Part shown: piece by piece, positions 19,021 through 28,320 of the stretch
Position numbering within the stretch: position 1 is the stretch's first letter
How the letters are laid out: the number at the start of each line of letters is the position of its first letter
DNA from: Desulfovibrio sp. MES5
GTDB lineage: Bacteria > Desulfobacterota > Desulfovibrionia > Desulfovibrionales > Desulfovibrionaceae
Assembly: GCF_002237645.1 (NCBI RefSeq)
Contig: NZ_MJUZ01000014.1
Coordinates: forward strand, 1 to 64,000
Length of the DNA: 64,000 bases
Direction: 5' to 3'
Position numbers and translations under genes: made by a program
Notes under the pieces: model-generated
Told to the model about the DNA's origin: nothing
What the model saw: the letters and a program-made list of their open reading frames with translations, nothing else
Database searches by the model: none

Positions 19021-20463
19021 ATGTCTGCTGAAATACTTGAAGAACGTCGCCAATCCATCCACACCAAGGAAGAAAAGGGCGCGAAAAACACGAAGGGGAA
19101 CAGTGGCGGCTGCGGCGGCAACGGCATGCGTTGCGACACGGCCAGCGTAGCCGGGGCCGTGAGCCAGAGGGCCTGCGTATACTGCGGCGCGCGCGTGGTG
19201 CTCAACCCCATTACCGACGCCTTTCATATCGTGCACGGCCCCATCGGCTGCGCCAGCTATACCTGGGACATTCGCGGCAGTCTGACCAGCGGGTCTGAAC
19301 TGTACCGCAACAGTTTTTCCACTGACCTTCAGGAAAAGGACATCGTCTTCGGCGGCGCGGAAAAGCTCGCCGCCGCCATTGACGAAGCCGTGGCCAACTA
19401 CGCGCCCAAACTCATTTTTGTATACGCCACCTGCATCGTGGGCGTTATAGGCGACGATATTGAGGCCGTGTGCAGCCAGGCCGAAAAAAAGCATGGCATC
19501 CGCGTTATCGCGGTCAAGGCTCCGGGTTTTTCGGGTACCAAGTCCACAGGCTACCGCATGGCCTGCAACGCCCTCATGCAGCTCATGCTGCCGCACGCGG
19601 GCCAGCCCAAGGTACAGGGCGTCAACATCCTTGGCGATTACAACCTGGCCGGGGAAATGTGGATCATCAAAAACTACCTGCGCGCCATGGGCATTCCCGT
19701 TGTCGCCGCCATCACCGGCGACGCGGCCTATGAGGCGCTTATCAAGGCTCCGGCTGCCCAGCTCAATATCGTGCAGTGCGCAGGTTCCATGATGTACCTC
19801 GCCCGCCGCATGGAAGATGAACTGGGCGTGCCCTGGATGCGCGCCAGCTTCTTCGGCGTTGAAGACACCTCAACGGCCCTGCGGCAGGTGGCCGAGCGCC
19901 TGGGCAACGCGCAGGCCCTGCACCACGCAGAGGCCATTATCGGCAAGCGCGCCGTTGAAGCCACGGATTTTCTTGACCGCTACAAGCCCCACTTTGTGGG
20001 CAAAAAGGCCGCCATCTTTGTGGGCGGCGGCTTCAAGGCCATTTCGCTCATCCGTCAGTTCAACGAAATGGGCATCGAGACCGTGCTTGTGGGCACCCAG
20101 ACCGGCAAGCCCGAAGATTATGAAATCATCGCGGGCCTGGTGAATCCCGGCACCGTCATTCTGGACGACGCCAACCCGGCGGAACTGGAAGCTTTCATGA
20201 AGGAAAAGGGCGCGGACATTCTGGTGGGCGGCGTCAAGGAGCGCCCGCTGGCGTACAAACTGGGCATCGCCTTCTGCGACCACAACCACGAGCGCAAGCA
20301 CGCTCTGGGCGGTTTTGAAGGCGTGGAGAACTTCACCCGCGAGGTGAACCTCTCCCTCAGCAGCCCCGTTTGGAAACACACGCGAGGGGCCGATTCCTAC
20401 GCGGCCACGGCCGCCATACAGGCAGACCTGGTGCGCCAGGCCCTGTCAGCCACCCCCGCATAG
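19021..20463 (+). CDS. nifE: FeMo-cofactor scaffold subunit NifE
   Basis: NifE with NifN forms the scaffold on which NifB-co is matured to FeMo-co. The 480-residue product resembles NifD but has its own motifs: CVYCGARVVLNPITDAFHI, HGPIGCASYTWDIRG and VGVIGDDIE. A glycine/cysteine-rich stretch (GNSGGCGGNGMRC) near residue 30 precedes the fold. GAGGGGG lies before the ATG. It follows nifK by 59 bases and precedes the nifN fusion. Confidence 0.95.
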   Translation: MSAEILEERRQSIHTKEEKGAKNTKGNSGGCGGNGMRCDTASVAGAVSQRACVYCGARVVLNPITDAFHIVHGPIGCASYTWDIRGSLTSGSELYRNSFSTDLQEKDIVFGGAEKLAAAIDEAVANYAPKLIFVYATCIVGVIGDDIEAVCSQAEKKHGIRVIAVKAPGFSGTKSTGYRMACNALMQLMLPHAGQPKVQGVNILGDYNLAGEMWIIKNYLRAMGIPVVAAITGDAAYEALIKAPAAQLNIVQCAGSMMYLARRMEDELGVPWMRASFFGVEDTSTALRQVAERLGNAQALHHAEAIIGKRAVEATDFLDRYKPHFVGKKAAIFVGGGFKAISLIRQFNEMGIETVLVGTQTGKPEDYEIIAGLVNPGTVILDDANPAELEAFMKEKGADILVGGVKERPLAYKLGIAFCDHNHERKHALGGFEGVENFTREVNLSLSSPVWKHTRGADSYAATAAIQADLVRQALSATPA

Positions 20464-20583
20464 CCAATCGGCAATGTCTGGCAGCAATGCCAGGCGACAA
20501 TGCCAAGCCGCATTGCCAAGCCGTACAGCCCTGACGTGCAGCAAAACCGCGCCGCTTCCGCCCGCGTAAACAAGGAGACCACG

Positions 20584-23433
20584 ATGAGCGCCAACCTGGT
20601 AAACCTGAACACCAACCCCTGCAAGATGTGCATGCCCCTGGGCGCGGCCACCGCTTTTTACGGCATCAGAAAGTGCATGACCATTCTGCACGGTTCGCAG
20701 GGGTGCAGCACCTATATACGGCGGCACATGGCCACCCACTACAATGAACCCGTGGATATCGCCTCCTCCTCCCTGACAGAAGAGGGTACGGTGTTCGGCG
20801 GCGCAAAAAACCTCATCAAGGGGCTGGAAAACCTCATCCGGCTGTATCAGCCAGAGGTCATAGGCGTGGCCACCACCTGCCTGGCCGAAACCATTGGCGA
20901 GGACGTGCCCGCCATCATCAGGGATTTTTATGAAAGCCACCCGGACGTGAAGGCCGCCATCATATCCGTGCCCTCGCCCGGCTACGGCGGTTCGCAGTAC
21001 GAAGGATTTTTTCGCGCGCTGCACGCCGTGGTGCGCCAGGTTTCAATGAACCCCGCGCCCAACGGCCGCGTCAACATCATCACCGGGCATCTTTCCGCCG
21101 CCGACACGCGGGCGCTCAAGGCCCTGCTGGACGCAAGCGATCTCGGCTACGTGCTGCTGCCCGACCTTTCGCAGAATCTGGACGGCGGTCATGAGGAAAC
21201 CTACAACCGCCTGCCCCAGCACGGCACGACCCTTGAAGACATCGCCCTCATGGCCGGAGCGCGCATAACGCTGGAACTGGCCCCCTTCTGCCCTGAAGAA
21301 TACTCCCCCGGCGCATACCTGCGCGAAGCTTACGGCGTGCCCCTGCTGCGCATGGGTCTGCCGGTGGGCCTGAATCTTACCGACGCCTTTGTGTCCACCC
21401 TTGAAGCCCTGGGCGGGCATATCCCCGCCAGCGTGCGGGAAGACCGCGCCCGGCACCTGGACGCCATGATAGACGCCCACAAGTACAATGCCCAATGCCG
21501 CGCCGCCATCTTTGGTGAGCCGGACATGGCCCACGCCCTTACGCGCGCCTGCTGTGAAAACGGCGTGACGCTGCTGGTCGTGGCCACGGGCGCGCGCTGC
21601 TCCGGTCTGGATGCGGCCCTGCGCCCGTCCTTGACCAGGGCCGCTGAAACCCAGTTTGTGGACGGCTTCGACATTCTGGATTTTGCCGATTTTACGGCCA
21701 TTGAAAACGCCCTGCTGCGCCACGACGTGAACCTCATGATAGGCAATGGCGATGGCCGCCGCATTGAGGAGCGCCGCCACATCCCCCTGCTGCGCTACGG
21801 CTTTCCCATTCACGACAGGATGGGCGGCCAGCGCACGCGCCTTCTTTTGTACGACGGGGCGACCTCATTGATGGAGGCCACCGCCAACGCCATGCTGGCG
21901 CGTACAGAGGTCAGCTTTCGCGAAGAACTGTTCCACAAGTACTACAGGGATGAAGAGGAAAACACCGCCAGCGCCCCCGCCTGTGGCCCCTCCTGTGGCC
22001 CCGTCAGCGCCCCAACCAGCGCCCCCTCCTGTGGCCCTTCCTGTAGCCAGGTGGATCCGCAGGCCGTGCCGCACACGGCACGGCCTGCGCCATCGCCTGC
22101 TGTTCCCAGCGTCAGCGAGCGCACGGCGTCCCACCCCTGCTTTAGCTGCGGCGCCTGCGCCACGTCCGCCCGGCTGCACCTGCCCATTGCTCCCCTGTGC
22201 AACCTGAGCTGCAACTACTGCCTGCGCAGGTACGACTGCGCTAACGAAAGCCGCCCTGGCGTGACCACCGCCGTGCTTTCGCCCGAACAGGCCTTCGCGC
22301 GCTTCATCGAGGTGCGGCGCGACATGCCCAATCTTACCGTGGTGGGCATAGCCGGGCCTGGCGACTCCCTTGCCAATGCCGAGGCCACCTTTCGCACGCT
22401 GGAAATGATCCGTGCAGAAGATCCGGCCATCACTTTCTGCATGTCCACCAACGGCCTGGCCCTGCCCCAGTATGTCGAAGACATGAAGCGCGTGGGCGTG
22501 AGCCACGCCACCGTGACCATCAATGCCGTGGACCCTGCCATCGGGGCGCGCATCTACCGCTACGCCGAATTCAACGGCACGCGGTACACGGGCGAAACCG
22601 CCGCTGCCCTGCTTCTGGCAAACCAGCTGGCGGGCCTGCGGGCGCTCACGGCGGCAGGCATTGTCTGCAAGGTCAACACGGTGCTGCTCAAGGGCATCAA
22701 CGACCACCATATCCCCGCAGTTGTGGAGACCGTGCGCGACCTTGGCGCGCATATGACCAACATCATGCAGCTTATTCCCGTCAAGGGCAGCGCCTTTGAA
22801 CACATGCCCCTCGTGAGCAACAGGGAACTTACGGACATGCGCAAGCGCTGCGAGCCTACCCTCAAGCAGATGTACCACTGCAAGCAGTGCCGGGCTGACG
22901 CCATTGGCCTGCTGGGTGACGACCGCTCCATAGACTACCGGCCCGTCAAAATTGACGCGGGGCTTGACGCGGGGCTTGTCACGGTTCCTGCCCCAGTCCC
23001 GGCCCCTGCGGCAGCCCATGCGGCAGATCATGCGGCGGCCCCGACAGCGGCTCCAGTGGCGGATCCAGCAGCCAGCCCCGCGCCCATTGCCCGGCGCATA
23101 CGCATTGCTGTGGCTTCCAAGACGGGCGGCACCGTGGACCAGCACTTTGGCCAGACAGACCAGTTCTTCATCTATGAAAGCGACGGACGGCAAGCCAGCT
23201 TTGTGGAAACGCGCAGCGTGTCCCGCTACTGCAAGGGCATGGATGACTGCGGCGAAAAGACGGAGCGTATGGACGGCATCCTGGCCGCCGTGCAGGACTG
23301 CGAAGGCGTGGTGGCCCTGCGCATCGGCGCAAGCCCACTGGAAAAACTGCAAAACAGGGGCATCAGCGTATTTACACGTTACGAGAAGGTAGACAAGGCC
23401 GTTAATGAGGCAGCCAGGGCCCTTTGCGGCTGA
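20584..23433 (+). CDS. nifN-B: NifN-NifB-NifX fusion protein
   Basis: This 949-residue product joins three cofactor-assembly parts. Residues 1 to about 450 are NifN (NPCKMCMPLGAATAFYGIRK, HGSQGCSTYIRRH), partner of NifE. From about 515 to 800 it is the radical SAM enzyme NifB, with the iron-sulfur site CNLSCNYC (Cys539, 543, 546), which makes the NifB-co precursor. From about 838 it is a NifX/NafY-like carrier domain (RIRIAVASKTGGTVDQHFGQ). Linkers are low in complexity: the first has repeated SCGPSC motifs near residues 465-490, the second is rich in A, P and V. NifN-NifB fusions are known from clostridia. AAGGAGACC precedes the ATG at 20584. Confidence 0.93.
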   Translation: MSANLVNLNTNPCKMCMPLGAATAFYGIRKCMTILHGSQGCSTYIRRHMATHYNEPVDIASSSLTEEGTVFGGAKNLIKGLENLIRLYQPEVIGVATTCLAETIGEDVPAIIRDFYESHPDVKAAIISVPSPGYGGSQYEGFFRALHAVVRQVSMNPAPNGRVNIITGHLSAADTRALKALLDASDLGYVLLPDLSQNLDGGHEETYNRLPQHGTTLEDIALMAGARITLELAPFCPEEYSPGAYLREAYGVPLLRMGLPVGLNLTDAFVSTLEALGGHIPASVREDRARHLDAMIDAHKYNAQCRAAIFGEPDMAHALTRACCENGVTLLVVATGARCSGLDAALRPSLTRAAETQFVDGFDILDFADFTAIENALLRHDVNLMIGNGDGRRIEERRHIPLLRYGFPIHDRMGGQRTRLLLYDGATSLMEATANAMLARTEVSFREELFHKYYRDEEENTASAPACGPSCGPVSAPTSAPSCGPSCSQVDPQAVPHTARPAPSPAVPSVSERTASHPCFSCGACATSARLHLPIAPLCNLSCNYCLRRYDCANESRPGVTTAVLSPEQAFARFIEVRRDMPNLTVVGIAGPGDSLANAEATFRTLEMIRAEDPAITFCMSTNGLALPQYVEDMKRVGVSHATVTINAVDPAIGARIYRYAEFNGTRYTGETAAALLLANQLAGLRALTAAGIVCKVNTVLLKGINDHHIPAVVETVRDLGAHMTNIMQLIPVKGSAFEHMPLVSNRELTDMRKRCEPTLKQMYHCKQCRADAIGLLGDDRSIDYRPVKIDAGLDAGLVTVPAPVPAPAAAHAADHAAAPTAAPVADPAASPAPIARRIRIAVASKTGGTVDQHFGQTDQFFIYESDGRQASFVETRSVSRYCKGMDDCGEKTERMDGILAAVQDCEGVVALRIGASPLEKLQNRGISVFTRYEKVDKAVNEAARALCG

Positions 23434-23517
23434 GTTCATCCTTCTCGCGACGCGGCCCGAGGCTTGGCGGGCCGCGTCGCCCTCAGGGGCACTACCAGCC
23501 AAAGGCAGGCATGCCAC

Positions 23518-24630
23518 ATGCATACGTTTCAACTGCTGGACACCACGCTCAGCCTCTTCAGCACTGCCATGGGCCCAGGTTCGAACCGCCGCAGGCCCCG
23601 GCTTTCGCGCGAGGAATTTACCCCCTGGGCCGTGAAATGGTTGGCGCTTTTACAGGACATGGGCTTTTTTGTGGAAATCCCGCCCGACCTGCCGGAATCG
23701 CTCCATGCCGACGCGGCCACCGTGCATATCGCGCCCACCATACCCACCGTGCCTACCGTGAGACAGGGCACGTTTTATGCCAATCAGTACGAACCGCTGC
23801 CAGATGCCGACGCTGGCGGCGAATACATAACAGACACCCCGGGAATGGACGCGGGCATGACTTCAGACGGTCAGGCATCCTGGCTGCGTCTGCGTGGCTG
23901 CGACTACGCCCTCCCCTACACGGAATGCGGCTTCTTTGACAGGCTCATGCCCCTGCGCGACGTGCTGGAATTCTGCCCAGGCGATCAGGCGGGCTGCGCC
24001 ACCGCTCTGGCGGTTTTATGGCTTTTGCGTGGCGGCAGGCGGGTGGCGGGCAGCATAGGCGGGGCAGCCCTGCACGGGGCATCCTCTGGCCCGGCGCTGG
24101 AAGAAGTGGCCCTGTGCCTTGAAAATCATGAGGCGCCTACGGGCCTGCGCAACCTGCACCGCCTGCCCGAGGCAGCGGCCCTGCTGCACAAGGTGGGCTT
24201 TACCGTCTCACCCCACAAGCCTGTGCTGGGCAGCCAGATATTCGCCGTGGAATCGGGCATTCATGTGGACGGCATTGCCAAAAATCCCGCCCTTTATGAA
24301 GCCTATGCGCCCGAAAGCGTCGGGCTTGAACGCAGCATTGTGGTGGGCAAGCACTCCGGCAGGGCCGCCCTGCGCCTCAAGGCCGCCCAGTTGGGCATTG
24401 ATCTGCCCGAAGCGCGCGAAGGCCGCCTGCTGGCTGTTGTGCAAAAAATGGCCGTGCGCCAGCAGCACAGCCTCAACGACAGGCAGTTTGCCACGCTCTG
24501 CGAGTCCATCGCCCTGCCCCTCGGCAGAAAACAGCGTGCCGTCACTGCGGGCGCGCCCACCGCAACTGCCGCGACCGCCGCAAAGGGCGCAAAAGGCGCA
24601 ACAGCCCAGCCGGAGAAAAGGCATGGCTGA
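23518..24630 (+). CDS. nifV-omega: Homocitrate synthase, omega subunit (NifV-omega)
   Basis: This 370-residue protein resembles the C-terminal part of the homocitrate synthase family: VLGSQIFAVESGIHVDGIAK and VGKHSGRAALRLKAAQLGI. Its N-terminus retains a degenerate barrel start (LLDTTLSL) without the catalytic RDGEQ. In Clostridium pasteurianum homocitrate synthase is split in this way into omega and alpha parts, both needed for activity. Here the partner follows directly and overlaps by eight bases. The start at 23518 has AGGCAGG upstream; a TTG start at 23464 is possible. The last 40 residues are an A/K/G-rich tail of unclear role. Confidence 0.85.
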   Translation: MHTFQLLDTTLSLFSTAMGPGSNRRRPRLSREEFTPWAVKWLALLQDMGFFVEIPPDLPESLHADAATVHIAPTIPTVPTVRQGTFYANQYEPLPDADAGGEYITDTPGMDAGMTSDGQASWLRLRGCDYALPYTECGFFDRLMPLRDVLEFCPGDQAGCATALAVLWLLRGGRRVAGSIGGAALHGASSGPALEEVALCLENHEAPTGLRNLHRLPEAAALLHKVGFTVSPHKPVLGSQIFAVESGIHVDGIAKNPALYEAYAPESVGLERSIVVGKHSGRAALRLKAAQLGIDLPEAREGRLLAVVQKMAVRQQHSLNDRQFATLCESIALPLGRKQRAVTAGAPTATAATAAKGAKGATAQPEKRHG

Positions 24631-25486
24631 CATCATCCTTGTGGACACCACGCTGCGGGACGGAGAGCAGGCCCCCGGCTTCGCGTTTTCGCGCGGTCTC
24701 AAGGTGCGTCTGGCGGCTCTGCTGGACGCTGCGGGCGTGGGCCAGATAGAGGCTGGCATCCCGGCCATGGGGCCTGGCGAAAGAAAAACCCTGTGCAAGA
24801 TTATGGACGTCTGCTTTCAGGCCCGCGTTTCAACCTGGAACCGGCTTTGCGAGGCTGACATCAAAAACTCCCTTGCCTGCGCGCCGCATGTCATCCACGT
24901 ATGCTGCCCTCTTTCTGACCGGCAGATATTCTGCAAGCTCAGGAGCGACAGGGACAAGGTCATGGCCGCCCTGCGCCGGTGCATTGAACTGGCCGCTTCC
25001 GGCGGGGCCGAGGTCAGCGTGGGTTTTGAGGACGTATCGCACGTTACGGCCCAACAACTGGCGCAGGCGGCAGCCGCGGCAGCCCAGGCCGGGGCCCGGC
25101 GCATACGCCTCAGCGATACGGTAGGCAGATACACGCCGGATGCCGTGGCCAAGGCCGTGCGCCTTGTGCTCCGGCAGGGGCTGGAGGCCGAGATACACGC
25201 TCACAATGACTTTGGCATGGCTGTGGCCAATTCGCTCATGGCCGCATGCGCGGGAGCGCGCTATGTGGACACCACCCTGTGGGGCATTGGCGAAAGGGCG
25301 GGAAACTGCGGCATGGGGGCATTTACGGCGGCTCTGGACCGCCTTGAACATCACATCTGTGCAGTCAGTGGTCAGGGCGCGGCCCACCTTGAAAAAAAGG
25401 CCGCTCCCTTTATTCCGCGCGCTCTTCTCGAAGCGTGGAATGTGCCCGCCGCCCGCGCGGCGCGGTGCGCATTTCCCGCTTCATGA
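24623..25486 (+). CDS. nifV-alpha: Homocitrate synthase, alpha subunit (NifV-alpha)
   Basis: Homocitrate synthase condenses acetyl-CoA and 2-oxoglutarate to homocitrate, the organic ligand of FeMo-co. This 287-residue protein is the catalytic TIM barrel: VDTTLRDGEQAPGFAFSR at the N-terminus, the metal-binding HAHNDFGMAVANS and the glycine-rich GIGERAGNCGMG. It lacks the C-terminal domain, which the preceding gene supplies. ATG and the previous TGA overlap (ATGGCTGA), indicating translational coupling. Confidence 0.9.
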   Translation: MADIILVDTTLRDGEQAPGFAFSRGLKVRLAALLDAAGVGQIEAGIPAMGPGERKTLCKIMDVCFQARVSTWNRLCEADIKNSLACAPHVIHVCCPLSDRQIFCKLRSDRDKVMAALRRCIELAASGGAEVSVGFEDVSHVTAQQLAQAAAAAAQAGARRIRLSDTVGRYTPDAVAKAVRLVLRQGLEAEIHAHNDFGMAVANSLMAACAGARYVDTTLWGIGERAGNCGMGAFTAALDRLEHHICAVSGQGAAHLEKKAAPFIPRALLEAWNVPAARAARCAFPAS

Positions 25487-25545
25487 AGAACGCGTTGTAC
25501 CTGAAACCGGTTCCGCCCAAACGGAGCCCTGCCAGTGAGGCTCAT

Positions 25546-26268
25546 ATGGAATGCACTTGCATTGCCCTTCTGGAAGACGATCAGGAATGCCTGACCACGA
25601 CCAAAAAGTGTACACGGCTTGCGGTATGGCAACGGCCCCCCGCCGGACACGGCGGCGAATCCGGCCCGCCTCCCCCCGGGCATGGCGGCGAAACCGGCCG
25701 GCCTCCCGCAGGCGCGTGGCGGCGGCTGAAAATCATCCCCTTCACTCTTGCAGGCTGTTATGAGCTGGTGGAAATGCGCCACCGGCTGAGGATGATCAAA
25801 CAGCACCTGCCCCAGGGGGCCGTCATCGCCGGAACCGCCATTTCTGGCCTGGCCTACAGCGAACTGAATCATATGGGCTTCTGCCTGTGTGAACTGGAAC
25901 GCTTCAGCCCCGAAATTCTTGACGCCCTGGCGGCAGAAGTGGCGGCCTCTGCCGAGCCCGTCGCGCAGGTCCCGGCAGAGCCGGTGGCTGGCGACAGTCC
26001 TGGGGCGTACACAATCAATCTTGTGGAGGTGCAGATGGCGCACCCTGAAGTTTCCTCCAAAAAAGCCCTGCGTCCTTTTCTGGCGGCAACGCCCTTTGTG
26101 GAGCTTGAGATCATCTGCTCCCACATGCCGCCCTGGCTGGAAGGGCATATGAAGGACCACAATCTGACCTGCTCCCGTTCGCGGACGCAGGATGGCCGCC
26201 TGCGCCTGCGCATTTCGCACGCCCTGTGCGATGCCGGGCGCAACAGCGCCGCTGGAGAAAGATCATGA
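25546..26268 (+). CDS. AnfO-like nitrogenase-associated protein
   Basis: The 240-residue product resembles the AnfO family, named for iron-only nitrogenase clusters, whose function is unknown. The clearest likeness is in the C-terminal half: INLVEVQMAHPEVSSKKAL then PFLAATPFVELEIICSHMPP, and the middle MRHRLRMIKQHLPQGAVIAG. The N-terminus has several cysteines (ECTCIALLEDDQECL). An insert near residues 30-55 consists of two near-identical GHGGE units among prolines. The start at 25546 has GTGAGG upstream. It overlaps the next gene by ATGA. No alternative nitrogenase is present in the window, so a role with the molybdenum enzyme is inferred from position only. Confidence 0.7.
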   Translation: MECTCIALLEDDQECLTTTKKCTRLAVWQRPPAGHGGESGPPPPGHGGETGRPPAGAWRRLKIIPFTLAGCYELVEMRHRLRMIKQHLPQGAVIAGTAISGLAYSELNHMGFCLCELERFSPEILDALAAEVAASAEPVAQVPAEPVAGDSPGAYTINLVEVQMAHPEVSSKKALRPFLAATPFVELEIICSHMPPWLEGHMKDHNLTCSRSRTQDGRLRLRISHALCDAGRNSAAGERS

Positions 26269-27326
26269 GCATGGCCACAAGGCTTGAACCCGTCATGACG
26301 CCCTATGGCTGCATGCACAATGTGCATGTCCTTTCCCGCTGGGAGAATGGCGCGCCACGCGCCTGCCGCTGCCTTGCGGCGGACATGGCCCCCACGCCCC
26401 AGGGCTGGCTCATGCCCCTGTATGATGTCTCGGACATACGTCGCGGCTGCGAGAGCAGCTTTACCCTTTACCCCAACGGCATGTGGCGCAGCCTGGAGCT
26501 GCAGAACCAGACGCCCGTGGCCACGCCCCTGGGCCTCTTGCCCGCCGAATGGCTGTCCTGGCATCCCGGCGGCGCGCTCAAGCGCATTCTGACCCGCAAG
26601 GGCAGGCTGAGCGGCTACTGGACGGAAAAGGACGAAGCAGCGCTGGCCCCGAACCTTACCCTGCTTCTGCCTCCTGGCCGTTTTACGGGCAAGGTGCAGG
26701 GTCTGCGCTTTTATCCCGGCGGACAGTGCGCCAGCGTCACGCTCTGGCCGGGCGAAGTATGGAACATCTCCACCCCTGTGGGGCCGCTGCCCATACGGTA
26801 TGGTTGCGCGTTTTATGAGGACGGTTCCGTGAAGAACTGCGAACCGGCCTGGCCGGTCAGCGTTCCCACGGCTCTGGGGGACATCCGCGCCTTTGACCCG
26901 GAGGCTCAGGGCGTTTGCGGCGACGTCAACTCACTGAAGTTCGCCCGACCCGAAACGCTTGAGGCACACCCCGATGCCGACGGGCTTTCTGACATGGCAG
27001 ACGCGTGCGAGGCGTTCGCGCCGGGGCAGGCACAGGGCAATGCCAGCCCGGTACTGGCCCTCAGCACGGTCAACGCGGCGCTGCACTGCACCAGTGAAGG
27101 CCGTACGCTGATTGTACATCCCCGTACGGAAACAGATCAGCTGACAGGCCTGGGCACAGTCATTGTGCCCTTGCGCCTCGGCTTTGGCCCTGACGGTCTG
27201 CTCACTATTGACGATGGTCTTGAAGAATATGCGTTTGCAGTGGAGGAGGTGCGGGTTCGGCCCCATATTAGCCTGCCGGACATGCGCGCCATACCGACAG
27301 GCGACCCTGCCGATGCCCGGCGGTAG
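26265..27326 (+). CDS. Unrecognised repeat protein at the end of the nif cluster
   Basis: The 353-residue product has no family I can name. Its middle contains at least four related units built as aromatic-x-P/E-x-G followed by a hydrophobic strand and a TP-x-G-x-LP turn: FTLYPNGMWRSLEL then VATPLGLLP; WLSWHPGGALKRIL; LRFYPGGQCASVTL then ISTPVGPLP; CAFYEDGSVKNCEP. The pattern predicts short beta-hairpins, somewhat like MORN-type repeats. No signal peptide or membrane segment is visible. Its ATG overlaps the AnfO-like stop (ATGA) and GGAGAAAG is the ribosome site, so it is translated with the nif genes. A role in nitrogenase assembly or protection is only inferred. Confidence 0.75.
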   Translation: MSMATRLEPVMTPYGCMHNVHVLSRWENGAPRACRCLAADMAPTPQGWLMPLYDVSDIRRGCESSFTLYPNGMWRSLELQNQTPVATPLGLLPAEWLSWHPGGALKRILTRKGRLSGYWTEKDEAALAPNLTLLLPPGRFTGKVQGLRFYPGGQCASVTLWPGEVWNISTPVGPLPIRYGCAFYEDGSVKNCEPAWPVSVPTALGDIRAFDPEAQGVCGDVNSLKFARPETLEAHPDADGLSDMADACEAFAPGQAQGNASPVLALSTVNAALHCTSEGRTLIVHPRTETDQLTGLGTVIVPLRLGFGPDGLLTIDDGLEEYAFAVEEVRVRPHISLPDMRAIPTGDPADARR

Positions 27327-27405
27327 AATGGCCTTGAGGACGACGCGAATGCCTGCTTTTACGCCTGCCCGCGCGCCAGCGCGACTACATCAAACCCTTC
27401 CGGGG

Positions 27406-28320
27406 TCAGATATACTGCCAGTCCTCCTCAGGCTCTTCAACCTCATACTGCCTGAGGTACGTGCGCAGGCGCGACGACCCGCTGGCTGCTATATTATTCC
27501 AGTTGAGGCGGCTTGAAGAATTTTCACAATCCAGCTCATACACAAAGCTTACGCGCACAGCCAGGGAGTTTGCCTGCGTCTCGCGCATGTACCCCAGTTT
27601 TTGGCCTAAAAATACATAGGGCAGATCGTTGAACGAATCCGACGCCGCGATCATGTACAGCAGAATATCCGGCTCGCCCGATATGCTCTTGATTTCCGGC
27701 TCATCGGGAATCCACAGGCATGCGCCGCTGGCTGAAATGTTGACGATGGGCGTTCCGGAAACCGCCGCGCAACGGTGCTCTTGCAGCAGGTTTTTCAGGT
27801 CGCAGCCATACTCCGGCGTTCTGGGCACACGCAATGCTCCGGACATCCGGCAGTAGCCTTCGTCCCAGTCTATTCGCTTGTCGCGGCGCATGCGTCTGAC
27901 AACGCATTTGCTGGCCAGAAGCAGATGCAGCTGACTGACCTCGCCCCGAGAGTTCTTGCTTACGCCGAGTACCCGGCCCTCACCCTTGTAGCCCAGTCTT
28001 TCAAAGCCATTTTTGGGGTCTTTTCTGTCCAGGCAGAAAAAGAACTCGCACACATACTGGTGGATCTTGCAACGTCGGGACAGTTCCTCCGCCTGCACCA
28101 CCACCAGCGTTACCTCTCTGCCGGAGACATTGCGCAAGCGACCGTAAAGGTACACGTCCCTAAGTTTGCCTTTCCAGGGTATACAGCAGAGCACTTTGAC
28201 AAAAGCCCTGCGTCTTTGGGCTGTTGCAAAAGCTTCATGATTGTCCGCGCTCCAGATACAGCAGGTATCGTCTATCGCTAACCGCATGGCTGACCGAGCT
28301 TTTTTGTTTATGCGTTGCAT
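27406..28320 (-). CDS. PilZ-domain protein, probable c-di-GMP receptor
   Basis: The product has about 304 residues. It shows the two PilZ nucleotide-binding motifs in order: an arginine-rich RRMRRDKRIDW and, downstream, VNISASGACLWIP, matching RxxxR and (D/N)xSxxG. The N-terminal half may be a YcgR-like domain, but I cannot confirm this. The ATG at 28320 was preferred; a GTG at 28326 is in frame. The gene is convergent with the nif cluster and close to two c-di-GMP turnover genes, which suggests a shared signalling theme but not an operon. Confidence 0.7.
   Translation of the reverse strand: MQRINKKARSAMRLAIDDTCCIWSADNHEAFATAQRRRAFVKVLCCIPWKGKLRDVYLYGRLRNVSGREVTLVVVQAEELSRRCKIHQYVCEFFFCLDRKDPKNGFERLGYKGEGRVLGVSKNSRGEVSQLHLLLASKCVVRRMRRDKRIDWDEGYCRMSGALRVPRTPEYGCDLKNLLQEHRCAAVSGTPIVNISASGACLWIPDEPEIKSISGEPDILLYMIAASDSFNDLPYVFLGQKLGYMRETQANSLAVRVSFVYELDCENSSSRLNWNNIAASGSSRLRTYLRQYEVEEPEEDWQYI

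Noticed and set aside
21865..23532. Minus-strand frame of 555 codons across nifN-B
   Set aside because: Opposite strand of an alanine/proline-rich coding region; composition artefact.
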